NCBI GenBank assembly: GCA_023052935.1
Contig: CM041298.1
Location: 16,165,371-16,229,370, forward strand
DNA: 64,000 nucleotides
Direction of reading: 5' to 3'
DNA from: Piezodorus guildinii
Taxonomy: Eukaryota; Arthropoda; Insecta; Hemiptera; Pentatomidae
Shown: piece after piece, positions 11,012-21,494 of the stretch
How positions within the stretch are numbered: position 1 is the stretch's first letter
Layout: each line of letters begins with the position of its first letter
Notes under the pieces: model-generated
Seen by the model: only the letters and a program-made list of their open reading frames with translations
What the model was told of the DNA's origin: nothing
The model's database searches: none
Position numbers and translations under genes: made by a program

Positions 11012-11930
11012 TAAATATAAATTTTAGCTATGGATCAATCCATTTGAAATCGTTCAATTTTCATTAATTTTGTCACTCAACATTTTTTATATTCGTGTTT
11101 TTTTGACCAGTTATTCTCTGTCCTTTCGTATATATAACACCATAAATAAAAGAAAAAATGGGTTAATACTTTTAGTGTTGCATCCGTTTGAATTCAGCTC
11201 CGCGGGCAAAAACATGTGATGGAAAAAACCTTTCTAGTTTGAAAGACAACAAACAATAGGATAAGGACATGCTTTGTATTTTTGTCCCAACAACACATTA
11301 CCTAAATAGTGAAGGAAGTTGTTTAAAAATTCTTGAAAATTTTAAGAGATTTTTAACGAGATAGAAGTATATAGAAGAAAAGGGACTGCCCCAAATTCCA
11401 TGTACAAATGGATAAACTTAACCTAGCTAGAGTGGGAGCTTTAAGGACTCTAGTGAAACAGTTAGTTCACTTATTAGGTTCGTCAAAGAATGTTCTCTGC
11501 TCCCGGAACTATAAGAAAAAAAAATAAAGAAAGAAAGAAAACAAAAAAAAATATATATATAAAAAAATAAATAAAAAAAGAAAAAATTGGAATAAATTCA
11601 CTAATTCAGAATGTGTCAACAAAATAATAATAAAAAACAATAAATAAACAATAAAAAAAAAGATTAAAAAAAATAAATAAACAATAAAAAAAAATAAATA
11701 AAAAAAAATTAAAAAAAATAAATAAAAAAAATAGAAGGAAAAATAAATAAATAAAAGAAAAAAAAGAGTAAAACAAATCTGTTACTACAAATTTATTCGG
11801 TGCTAATAACCAAGAGGTTGAGCACCTACTCCAATACCCTAACCCTAGAAGAAAAGAGACTCACTTTTAATTATTTTTTTCTGATATAGCTTAGTTGTAG
11901 TACTGCTTCCTGTACAAATTTTGATCTTAA
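11012..11930. other. Unassigned, with A-rich low-complexity block
   Basis: 11519-11770 is a long (AAATAAA)-type low-complexity run. 11160-11510 includes a block (TTGTCCCAACAACACATTACCTAAATAG) echoed at 12217-12245. No genes seen. Confidence 0.45.
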
Positions 11931-12260
11931 GAACATAGTCCTTTTTTTTTAAATGAATTTTAAAAACTGGCGAAAATTCATTTTTCGCGATGTTTATACG
12001 AAAATATTAACTACAGATTACCTAACTATACGATATGTTTAAGTTGCATATATAAATTTGGTCTTGATGACTAAGCTGGTTTCGGAGCTATAAAATTCTT
12101 AAATGTTAAAATAACGTTTTCTTTAAAAATATTATTTCCGATAATTTTTCATATTTAAGAACCAAACTAAAACTAGAATGATGATGAGAGTATTTAATTT
12201 AACTTTTGTTCCTACAACATATTACCTAAGTAGCTAAGAAAACGGTAAAAAAAAATCACG
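11930..12260 (+). repeat. Dispersed repeat T, copy 1
   Basis: CTTGATGACTAAGCTGGTTTCGG and TTAAAATAACGTTTTCTTTAAA match, in reverse, 26610-26680. The same order of blocks is kept over about 250 bp. No terminal structures identified. Confidence 0.55.
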
Positions 12261-12327
12261 AAAAATTACATTAACTGAAACCATTGGCGCCCAATGAAAA
12301 GGCTGGTTAGAAATGATTATCATGCTT

Positions 12328-13363
12328 CTTTTTTTTTTTTTTTTTTTTAATATATTTTTTTATTGAAATTTACAACTGTACAAAAAATACATCAAGTAAA
12401 TATGCTGTAATATTATAACACATGGAATGAACATGAAGAGAAACTGCCCATTGGCAGCACTCTTTGGTAGTGAGTCTAAACAAGAAGGTCTCGAGGCCAT
12501 CTTCTTTTCAGACGCCTCGGAGGATTATCAGGAATGGAAGAGGAAGCAAGGATTGAAACTAATGGATTAGAGTGGGAGTGGAGTTTTTCATGGAAGGTGT
12601 GATACCTGGTACGGGCCAAATCAGCAACATATGGAACATTAAGATCATTGTGGATGATTTTATTCGTGACAAAGTAAGGAGCGTTAAGGATTTTGTTTTA
12701 TGGTTTAATAGAACCCCAAAGCTCTACTCCGTAGGTCCAGATAGGCCTTATGATGGTCATGTAAATGAGTCTTTTGTAGTTAAGTGAAAGGTAAGAGCGT
12801 CTGTCTAGTAAGTGTTGGAGTAGCCGAAATCTTCATGCAGTTTCTTGTCTCTTCAGTCTTGCGGATTCCATGTGAGTCGTTTGTCAAGCAGGAGTCCTAA
12901 ATATCGGATCTGTTCAACCGGGACAAGCGGAATATCATTAAAGGACACTGTAGGACAGGATGTCATAGGTTTTCGACGAAGGGTAAAGGTAATTTGTTGG
13001 GATTTATTGGAATTTATTTTAATTCTCCAATTCTGACACCATACCTCAAGGTCTCTGATGTGGGAATGGAGAGTTTGAGAGGCTATTGTAGGATCGTTAT
13101 CCAACCGATAACACGTAAGTGTCATTGGCATAGGTAGAAAGGAATGTGTTAGGATGGGTTGGGATATCAGCTGTATATACTGTGTAAAGAATGGGTCCTA
13201 GGATACTGCCTTGAGGAACCCCAGCAGACTGGGTGAAGAGAGATGAATAGGAACTATTGTGGTTTATTTTGAAGGATCTTTCAGTGAGGTAGGACTGGAT
13301 GATTAGGAAGTATGTAGGAGGAAGGAATTTACGGAGTTTGAACAACAGTCCTGGGTGCCAGAC
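12328..13363 (-). mobile_element. Jockey-type LINE-A, 5'-truncated, with 13-bp TSD
   Basis: On the minus strand it starts inside the RT domain at WHPGLLFKLRKFLPPTYF. It continues through AGVPQGSILGPILYTVY and then YANDT where the catalytic YADD box should be, so an Asp is lost. A frameshift near 13110 moves the reading frame to DNDPTIASQTL and WRIKINSNKS. The C-terminal part is further broken, and 3' UTR and poly(A) (T-run on plus at 12329-12348) end it. The duplication GATTATCATGCTT is exact at 12315-12327 and 13364-13376. Inactive by both mutation and truncation. Confidence 0.9.
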
Positions 13364-13376
13364 GATTATCATGCTT

Positions 13377-15290
13377 AATTATTTTTATTTATATAGCCTT
13401 ATCATTGGACTACTTGTTTTAGAAATTTCGATACTGTAAACTATATCCTTTTTTTTAATATAAATTTTCATAGAAGAATTATTTTCCATCTCAAAAATAT
13501 TTATAGTAAAATATATCAAAATTGATGGATCTCATAAAGATTTTACCTCTATATCATAAATACGATAGAATAAAATTTAGTGGCTGTATTTCACGACTTG
13601 GTCTTTAACTTTCGAACTCTCTTATACAAATCTCCTCCTAATTCCTGGCTGTTCCCAGAAATATACCTTTTTATTGTACCCTGAATCCAAATTACCTTAC
13701 CCAAAATCCTTCAAAAAGGTTGTGTCCATGTGTGGCAAGTCTAGCGTAAAATCTAAAAGCCGAACGAAACTGAAATTTCATATTTAAGACAACTATACGC
13801 CCGAGATGTTACAGCAACATTTTCATCAACCTGAAGAACCTCTTTATAATATGCATTTTGGACCTTTTAACGATTATATAAAAAACAGCTCTAACGATTT
13901 TTGTATTCAACTCGCCATATAGATGTAAAAGTTATTGAGTTTTATATGAAATAGGTTTCGTTCTGATTGAAAAACTGATAGGGCTTAAATAAGGATTTTT
14001 AATTTTCTTCTTCTACGAAGCCAAATGTAAACACATAAACTTTACTCTTAGACGAAAATCCTGACCGCCAGTTTATTTCAACTCATTACCAATTCCTCTC
14101 TCAGATACAGTCCGGTATCTTGGCTTACTGTTAGACAAAAGATTGACATGTAACCCACATACAAGACTTAAAAGACAAGAACTCAACCGACGATTCGGAC
14201 AGTTATACCGACTACTCAACAGAAAATCTGAACCTACAGTTGACAACAAATTATTAATCTACAAGACAATACTGAAGCCCATCTGGACCTACGGACTTCA
14301 ACTGTGGGGGACAGCTAAACGTACTAACATCTAACGCATTCAATCCTTTCAATCCAAAGTCCTCCGTACAATAGTAAATGCTCCTTATTATGTCTCCAAC
14401 TATACCTTGCACCACGGCCTTAATGTTCCATTTATTTCAGACCTATTTCCATCCAAATTTTCCAAATTCCACCAGAACCTCATTCATCATCCTAATCCTC
14501 TAGCTCAATCCCTATCCAGCTCCACTCATCCATACAACCCACCTAGAAGGTTGAAACGGCAGTGGCCCCGCGACCTTTTGTAAATATATTGGAGTTCTAG
14601 CACTGGCTAGATTCTCCACTCAATGTGATGTATGTATGAGTGTGTGTATGTGTATATAGGTATAAGTGAATTTTTGACTATTGTATTGATTCATTATTGT
14701 GTATATATTTTATTGTAATTTTATGCCGTGTAAATATTGTATGAATGTAGTATGTATGATATCTTTCAGCTCTACTATTAATGTCCAAATTGGGACAGAT
14801 TGTAATTTTACTCAATAAAAATTGTTGTTGAAAAAAAAAAATTTCTTCTTCTATAGTACCTTTAATTTTGTAGATTCTAAATAGCATTGATATGTAACAG
14901 CTAAATATGCAAGTTGAGCGAATTTCATAAACGATTATAAATAGTGCAAAAATATTTTTATTGTAATTTTTGTGTGTTTGAACACAAGAACAGTAATATA
15001 GTATTATGTATAATATACAGTTGGATAGCTAAAGATTTTAGAAAAAAATATTATCTAATATAATGGATTTTAAAGGCTAATGAAGAGTAATGAAAAGTCG
15101 ATAAAACTAACTGATTTTTGTTGATAAAAATATAATAGATTATTTAATAAAACACGTGTTTCTTTTAAAAATCATAAATAATTAATTCGTAAACTATTTA
15201 TTTTTATCCCTAAATGTTTTTAAAAATTCTTAGATTGATTATAACATCGGATGTAAGTCAAAATCGTATTCTGATTTTCAAATATCTTTA
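13377..15290 (+). mobile_element. Family S repeat split by a LINE
   Basis: From about 13670 the S landmarks appear in order (CCCTGAATCCAAATTACC, AAATTTCATATTTAAGACAA, CGCCCGAGATGTTACAG) up to 14015. The LINE-B copy at 14016-14841 interrupts it, and S continues at 14854 (AGTACCTTTAATTTTGTAG) to about 15270. 13377-13670 is unassigned AT-rich DNA. Confidence 0.75.
14016..14841 (+). mobile_element. Jockey-type LINE-B, 5'-truncated, with 12-bp TSD
   Basis: RT C-terminal coding with blocks DTVRYLGLLLDKRLT-like, LKRQELNRRFGQLYRLLNRK and KPIWTYGLQLWGTAK, then a stop at the end of the 14143-14334 frame. It continues in frame as RIQSFQSKVLR to PPRRLKRQWPRDLL-stop at 14582. The 3' UTR carries a GT-rich tract, then AATAAA and poly(A). 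The duplication TTTCTTCTTCTA is exact at 14004-14015 and 14842-14853. The target was family S, so the LINE is younger than that S copy. Confidence 0.92.
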
Positions 15291-15349
15291 CTCAATAAAA
15301 TTAAACAATATATAGTTAAATAAAAGTAGTCCATCGAATTCAAGTTGTT

Positions 15350-15627
15350 AAATAACTAAAGATTTTAGAAAAAATATTATCTTATACACGGAATCGTAAA
15401 GGTTAATCTAAGTGATTGTTTTAGATAAATATATAACAGGTTATTCAATAAAACACATGTTTCTATTGAAATTCCATTTAATTAGTCCTTTAACAATTTT
15501 TACTTTCACTTACTATATATAGTAAGGGGAAGTATTGCGATCGTGAAAATTTTCGAATTCCAGTTTTCAACGGAAGTACACGTTTTAGGGTCCCCTGAGT
15601 CCAAATAACCAAGTCCCACAAAAAGGT

Positions 15628-15658
<31 letters not shown>

Positions 15659-16499
15659 GTAACTCCCGGGCGGAAACGGTAGGTCCTATGAAACTGAAAT
15701 TTCATATTTAAGACAACTATACGCCCGAGACGTGACAAAACTTTTTTCATCAAAATGAGCTTACCAGAAGAGGCACTTTATACCATGCATTTTGCACCTT
15801 CTTTCGATTTTCTCGAAAACGGTTTCGACGATTTTGATTAAACTCGCTATATCGATGTAAAATGTAATGGGCTTTAATATCATGTAGGTTTTATTTGGAT
15901 AAAAATGGTCTGACAGGGCTTAAATACCGATATTTTAAATTTTCTTCCCCTAAAGTACCTTTAATTTTGTAGATTCAATAATAATAACTAGATTATCTTG
16001 TTAACGCTGAGGAAAAACAGGTAAATATATAAATTGAATCCATTCGATACCCAACTAAAGGAGAGAAAACAGAAAAAATATTTTTTTAATGCAATTTTTC
16101 GTTTTGAACATAAGAGCAGTAATATACATGTATGATATACCGTTGGAGAGCTAAAGATTTTAGAAAAAATATCATCTCATACACAAGCTTTTAGAAGTTA
16201 ATAGAGAGTGATGAGAAGAAGATAAAACTAACTGATTATTTTAGATAATAAAATAAAAGATTTTTTAATAAAACACATGTTTCTATATAAATTAAATTTA
16301 TTTAATTCGTTAGTAGTTTCGCGTATTTTTAACTCTAACTCTATTTTAAAATTCTTTCATTGATTTTTCAAATTGATGTAAGTGAAAGTCGTGTGTTGCC
16401 CGCACCAAATTTTTTTTCATCTCTGAATGTATTTAGAAGTTCTTAAATTGATTTGGACAGCGAAAGTAAGTGAAAATCGTGTGTTGCGCGCATCAGATT
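15350..16499 (+). mobile_element. Family S fragment hosting another S copy
   Basis: S landmarks from about 15355 (AACTAAAGATTTTAG) run to CCTTTAACA at 15494. The full S copy at 15502-16409 intervenes, and the host resumes as TTTTTCATCTCTGAATG and ends GTGTTGCGCGCATCAGA at 16498. The two halves rejoin without any duplicated bases when compared with the uninterrupted S at 34150-34190. Confidence 0.7.
15502..16409 (+). mobile_element. Family S repeat, reference full-length copy
   Basis: About 908 bp. Left end ACTTTCACTTACTATATATAGTAAG includes a palindrome. Then follow GCGATCGTGAAAATTTTCG, a (TG)n tract, CTCCCGGGCGGAAACGG, the CCCGAGACGTGA block and CCGTTGGAGAGCTAAAG. Right end GTAAGTGAAAGT then CGTGTGTTGCCCGCACCA. 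Frames inside (for example minus 15753-15490) are not conserved as proteins; they recur only because the DNA is repeated. Confidence 0.85.
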
Positions 16500-16503
16500 T
16501 CTA

Positions 16504-17402
16504 TTGGGTTGATGCAAAATTAATGCAGGTTTATAGTAGGTATTGTAAATACGCCATATCTTTACTTTAACCATATATATTTAATCAAAATAATTTCCAT
16601 CTGAATCAATGCACTTTTGCCAACGTTCAACAAGCTTTCTTATTCCACCAGAAAAAAAATCCGAATCTCTGGACTCAATGAAATCACGAAAAGAATTTTC
16701 AATGTCGTCCTGGTTTTGAAAATTTTTCTCCCTCAAAAAGTTGTCCAGATGCCTGAAAAAGTGGAAGTCTGTAGGAGAGAGGTCAGGTGAATAAGGCGGA
16801 TGTTGGAGAACTTCGTAGCCCAACTCGTGCAGTCGTCGAAGCGTTGGTTGTGCAACGTGTGGTCTGGCGTTATCGTGGAGCAGGATCTGCCCCTTCCGAT
16901 TCATCAATGCTGGGCAAAGACGTTGCAATTTTTGAGTTCCGAGTTCCGCCGCCATTTCTCGTGTGGTTTTGGTTGGGTCTTCTTCCACTTTTGACCTCAG
17001 CTGGTCGTTGTCCAGAGCAAGATGACGGCCCCGACCTTCCTTGTCTTCGAGGTCGAAATCTCCTCTGCGAAACTTCTGGAACCAACGCTGCACCGTGCAC
17101 TCATTAATAGCCCCCTGACCCCACACTTCATTAATATTACGAGCCGTTTGCGCAGCGCTGCGCCCTAATTTAAATTCGTAAAAATAAATTTGACGAAAAT
17201 CGCACTTTGACATTTTCGATTCAAGACCTTTGAACACACTGAACAAAACGATTTTACTAAACAAATTCATGGTGAAAGAGAGGGTATTAGATAAGGTTTG
17301 TTTTGGTATAATAATGATCAATGTTAGGATTAGCTTTGTTTACACAATTGGAATTAAGATATTGCAATAGAGGAAACCTGCATTAATTTTGCATCAACCC
17401 AA
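16504..17402 (-). mobile_element. Mariner element, internally deleted, TA-flanked
   Basis: The 28-bp terminal inverted repeats (TTGGGTTGATGCAAAATTAA...) are perfect at both ends, with TA at 16502-16503 and 17403-17404. Length is 899 bp against about 1.3 kb for typical autonomous mariners. It lies directly at the end of an S copy. Confidence 0.95.
16581..17213 (-). pseudogene. Mariner transposase, in-frame internal deletion
   Basis: 210 residues against roughly 345 in the family. Start chosen at the Met of MSKCDFRQIYFYEFKLG (17213), where mariner proteins begin; the longer upstream frame has no family support. Residues ~1-75 are the helix-turn-helix DNA-binding region (ARNINEVWGQGAINECTVQR, WFQKFRRGD). 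The linker reaches EMAAELGT and jumps straight to PALMNRKGQILLHDNARPH, so the segment with the first catalytic Asp is gone. The second Asp (HDNARPH) and third Asp (YSPDLSPTDFHFF) remain with 34 residues between, as in D,D34D mariners. The deletion kept the frame, so a binding-competent but catalytically dead protein could be made. Confidence 0.88.
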
Positions 17403-17548
17403 TATATTATTACGATTCCTCATATCTTGAGATATTCTAGTTTTTAATTTTTAAAGTTTTACCTATTTATATACCTGAACAGTTTAAAAAATCTATTTCG
17501 TTTATAATATTTTTTTTTTTTCATTTTTACTTTTAATTCTGCTTAAAT

Positions 17549-17814
17549 TTGTCCCGTACGAAGTATCAATCCTTCCATGACAAACTCCATTCCCACCCTA
17601 ATCCTTTCGTTTCAATCCTTTCTTTCTTTTCAATTCCTGACAATCCTCCGAGGCGTCTGAAAAGGAGATGGCCCCGGGACCTTTAGTTTAGAATATTTTT
17701 AGAGTGCTTTCCATCGGGAAGCTTCTCTTCATGTGTTTCATACCTTTTTATATTTCATTCAAATTTAGTTGTTATAAAGTTGTAAATTCCAATAAATAAA
17801 TATTTAAAAAAATC
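17549..17814 (+). mobile_element. LINE-A 3' fragment
   Basis: Encodes the last ~50 residues of LINE-A RT in broken frames (YQSFHDKLHSHPNPF..., PDNPPRRLKRRWPRDL-stop), with 3' UTR, AATAAATAAATA and a short A-run. A diverged duplication (TCTGCTTAAATTT / TCTACTTAAACTT) may flank it. Confidence 0.75.
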
Positions 17815-17849
17815 TACTTAAACTTTTTTCTAAAGCCAAAAGAATATAA

Positions 17850-18129
17850 ATATATATATATATATATGATGTTATTATAATATGAGATATTAGATATTAT
17901 TTGTTATTGTTAGAGATATAGAAAAATATCTATATCAAATAAAATAACATCATATATTAATTATTGTATAATAATATTAATGTTGTGTTTTTGTTTTTTT
18001 TCCATTGTTAAGGCATGATTATGATAATAGCAATAAATTCTCAAACGTCGCATAGATAACATTTTTTATTCATTGACTGAAACCTGAGAACAACAGAAAC
18101 TTAAGTTATCGACAGTCGAGAACTGATCA

Positions 18130-18171
<42 letters not shown>

Positions 18172-18240
18172 TCACATATAATACATATATTTGAGTAAAA
18201 TTTATATTTTTTGGTTAAACAATATTTGACCCAGAAAATA
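17850..18240 (-). repeat. Family P (Penelope-like) fragment beside (TA)n
   Basis: Contains GTTAAGGCATGATTATGATAAT, AATAAATTCTCAAACGTCGCATAGATAA, a TATTCATTGACTGAAACCT block and CAGTCGAGAACTGATCAAACAA, then a (TA)n tract at about 18134-18168. The hammerhead-like core is mutated (CGAAACG to CAAACG). Confidence 0.65.
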
Positions 18241-18990
18241 ATTATAGAATAGATCAATTCAGGAAACTAGACGCCCACGCATCCTCGCGGCGGGCAGCTC
18301 AACCCTTTCGACCTTGTTAGTTTGCACGCCCTCGCAGAGATAGCGCTGCATGCACTAAACCTCCACACCGTTCGTAACCGCCGCTTGGATACGAACGTGT
18401 CGGACTCTTTGATTTGGAGTCCTCCTTGGCTGACTCCCGAGACGCTACTGAAGAACTGTCGCTAAGAAGAAGGGGTTGGGGGAGAGAAAGACCTTCAAGA
18501 AAAGAGGAGGGGGCACTTGGAAGACTTCCCCCTCTCTTTCCCTAAGACCCCCTTTTTACCCCCTCCACCCCTAATCCTAAGATACTGCCGGCTACTTACT
18601 AAGATTAGCCGAGGAGTCAATGAGAAATTGCCCCGTTGGAATTAATTACTTAAATATTTATAAGTTATGTTAAAACCCTTTCAGTTTAATTGGACGTCTT
18701 CAACTTTGTTGTTAATGGTATAGCTTTGTTCCTTACGAAGGAAGGATTTCGGTAAGCGAATTCTGTTTAATAACATCTGTCTCGCTGTAGTATATACGGA
18801 GCGAATTTATTTAATTTACATATATATAAACGTTATTAATAAATATTTATTTATAATATTAGATTTTTCCAATAAGTAATATATCTCCCAATAATGGATG
18901 TCTTCCAAGCATAGTAATGCAATTAAAAAATAGTTTCAAAATTATTATTATTCAAAAGAAATATCTCAATATGAAAAATAAATAATATAG
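18241..18990. other. Unique GC-richer intronic island
   Basis: 18270-18640 is GC-rich with C/T- and G/A-rich blocks, unlike neighbouring DNA, and matches no repeat here. No plausible spliced open frame in the gene's phase. Possibly regulatory, but no specific element identified. Confidence 0.4.
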
Positions 18991-19190
18991 GATAAAGGGT
19001 AGAGATGGTAAATCTGCCCCCGCGGCTTTTTTGACCCAAGTGTGGGGGATCAATTTGTATTTGAATAAAAATAATTCACCTAAATTTTTAGCTTTTTAAT
19101 TCAAACAGTTTTCGAGATTTAAAAAAAAAATCTATTTTTTCGATTTTATTATTTTAATATCAATTATTATTATAGAAGAGTAAATATAAT

Positions 19191-19668
19191 TATGAATGTA
19201 GTAGTTGGAACAATCTCTTCTCTTTCTTTATATTTTTATTTATTATAACATAAATAAAACTTGATTATAACAACGTGTCGAGGTACTTTCTATCCCTCGT
19301 CTTCAGATTATTAAAAAATCATTATAATATTGGTCATATAATCATGCACTATTATTTATACATAGCATCTATATACAAATCATTTTGTCAATTGTTGTTA
19401 AAAAATATTCTCTATTTCACTATCACATAAAAATTGTTTTAACATTTTACTGCTAAATAAATGCATCTATGAAGCAGACTAAAGTAACCTTTCATCTGAT
19501 ATATGACCAATAATATAATATAATATGGAAATATTAATAATTTTTTAATAATCTGAAGATGAGGCATAGAAAGTACCTCGAAATGTTGTTATAATCAAGT
19601 TTTATTTATTTTACAATAAATAAAAATATAAAGAAAGAGAAGAGATTGTTCCAACTACTACATTCATA
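19191..19668. mobile_element. Fold-back repeat with hammerhead-like motifs in both arms
   Basis: Arms of about 130-150 bp (TATGAATGTAGTAGTTGGAA, CAATCTCTTCTCTTTCTTTA, CTTGATTATAACAACG) are mirrored at 19510-19668. Each arm holds CTGAAGA, a GAGG/CCTC stem and CGA(A/C)AYGTTGTT, at 19271-19307 (minus) and 19552-19590 (plus); GAAA is intact only in the right arm. The same architecture as 4927-5230 but an unrelated sequence. Confidence 0.72.
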
Positions 19669-19679
19669 ATGATTTTATT

Positions 19680-20090
19680 ATTTATTTTTTTTATTTATTG
19701 AGATTTATTACAATTTGTTTCATAATGAACTGTGGTAATAGTGATGTGATACACATTCATACAGTATATACAGAAAATAATGATAACGTCAAGTTACATA
19801 AAATCGGAAATGAATAAATTTAAATATATACAAACCAATAACAATTAATAAAAAAAAAAAACGAAACAACAAACAAATCAAAACAACAACCTAAATACTA
19901 TAATAGATAAATACTAAGTTGGGAAATAAATGAACATCATACAAACAAACTTGACTATCTGCTAAGGGGACCCCAGACTGGGCCTTACCCTCAACAAGTG
20001 GGGGGAGAAGCCGAATCCAAGAGGTCCCAGCGCCTCTCTCTCAGCTGCATCACTGGTATAAGCCAGTGGAGGCTGAGTTAGGGCGCAATA
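19680..20090 (-). repeat. LINE-E 3' end fragment
   Basis: Reverse-oriented 3' UTR (TTTATTGAGATTTATTACAATTTG) plus adjoining GC-richer sequence (GAGGTCCCAGCGCCTCTCTC) that also appears near 41845-41870. Shares the UTR with 10303-10560. Too short to show RT motifs. Confidence 0.55.
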
Positions 20091-20384
20091 GCCACAAACT
20101 TTTTAATAGTACAATTTGATATTAAATAATGATGATTTTTTCGTTGATTCTTAGAAGTCAAACGCATGAAAAATAATATGATCATGACTCTTAAACGAAA
20201 AGCCAATTTTTAGCGGAAGAAAGAAAAACATAATATGTATTATTTGAAATTTTTTTATCAGTAATATAAATCTGAATTTCTGGTTAGAAATAATTGTTTG
20301 AAATTTTTTCAATAACAATAAGAAATATAAGTTAAATGCGAAATTTCAGAAGAAAATATATAATAAAAATAAATAAGTTTTTAT

Positions 20385-21000
20385 TTTTTTCGTATTGTTC
20401 CACTACTTCAAAAATTCGAAAATATTCTTGTGTATAGAGGAGTATAAAATACATTTGCTGAAAAAAATCGGTGATTGACACTTTTCAAAAAGGTTAAAAA
20501 AAAATACATATTTCAGTTTTATTTCTTCCACTTAAAATTGGCTTTTCGTTTAAGAATCATATAATTTTTTTACGCCTTTGACTCCTTGAGAATTAGAGTA
20601 AAAATCACTATTAATTAATTTCAAATTTTACTATTAATAAATAAATAAAATCGAAAAGAGAGGTTTTTAAAAAACTCATAAAATATATATATATATATAT
20701 TTTTTTTTTTTTCATATTGTTCCACTACTTCAAAAAATTCGAAAATATTCTTCTGTATAGAAGAGTAAAAAAGACATTTCCTGAAAAAAATCGGTGTTTG
20801 ACACTTTACAAAAAGGTTAAAAAAATACATATTTTGGTTTATTTCTTCCATTTAAAATTGGTTTTTCGTTTAAGAATCATAAAATTTTTTTACGCCTTTG
20901 AATCCTTGAGAATTAGACTAAAAATTATCATTAATTAATTTCATATTATACTATTAATGAATAAATAAAATCGAAAAGAGAGGTTTTTAAAAAACTCATA

Positions 21001-21073
<73 letters not shown>

Positions 21074-21350
21074 CATATTGTTCCACTTCTTCAAAAAATT
21101 CGAAAATATTCTTGTGTATAGAGGTGTATAAAAGACATTTCCTGAAAAAAATCGGTGATTGACACTTTTCAAAAAGGTTAAAAAAATACATATTTTGGTT
21201 TAATTTCTTCCACTTAAAATTGGCGTTTCGCTTAAGAGTCATATGATTTTTTTACTCCTTTGACTCTCTGAGAATTAGAGTAAAAATCACCATTAATTAA
21301 TTTCATATTTTACTATTAATAAATAAAATAAAATCGGAAAAAGATAATTT
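20385..21350 (+). repeat. Tandem array, three ~300-350 bp units
   Basis: Units start near 20387, 20705 and 21062 with TCATATTGTTCCACTACTTC and run through AAAAAAATCGGTG, CTTTTCAAAAAGGTTAAAAA, CTTAAAATTGG, TTTCGTTTAAGAATCA and TTTTAAAAAACTCATAAA. Units 2 and 3 are each preceded by (TA)n plus T-runs of different length. Part of one unit is present in inverted form at 20165-20220. The 76- to 98-codon frames inside are repeated non-coding DNA. Confidence 0.85.
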
Positions 21351-21494
21351 TAAAAAAATCTTGAAAACCGTTTGAATTAAAAGCTAAACATTTAGGTGAA
21401 TTATTTTTTTTCGACACCAAATTGATCCCCCAAGTTTGAGTCAAAAAAGCCTTGGCGTCAGATTTACCATCCTAACCAGGCTATACCCTTTAAA

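Larger units (their letters stand above)
18992..21494. mobile_element. 2.5-kb inverted-repeat element with ~160-bp terminal repeats
   Basis: The left end (about 18992-19150: AAAGGGTA, GATGGTAAATCTG, TTTTTTGACCCAAGTGTGGGG, ATAATTCACCTAAA) is mirrored at about 21335-21494 with roughly 80% identity by eye. The interior holds a nested fold-back repeat (19191-19668), a LINE-E 3' fragment (19680-20090) and a ~300-bp tandem array (20385-21350). No transposase is visible and the target duplication is unclear. The superfamily is unknown. Confidence 0.7.

Noticed and set aside
20385..21350. CRISPR-like repeat array
   Set aside because: The units are ~300-350 bp with no short repeat/unique spacer alternation, and the context is eukaryotic.
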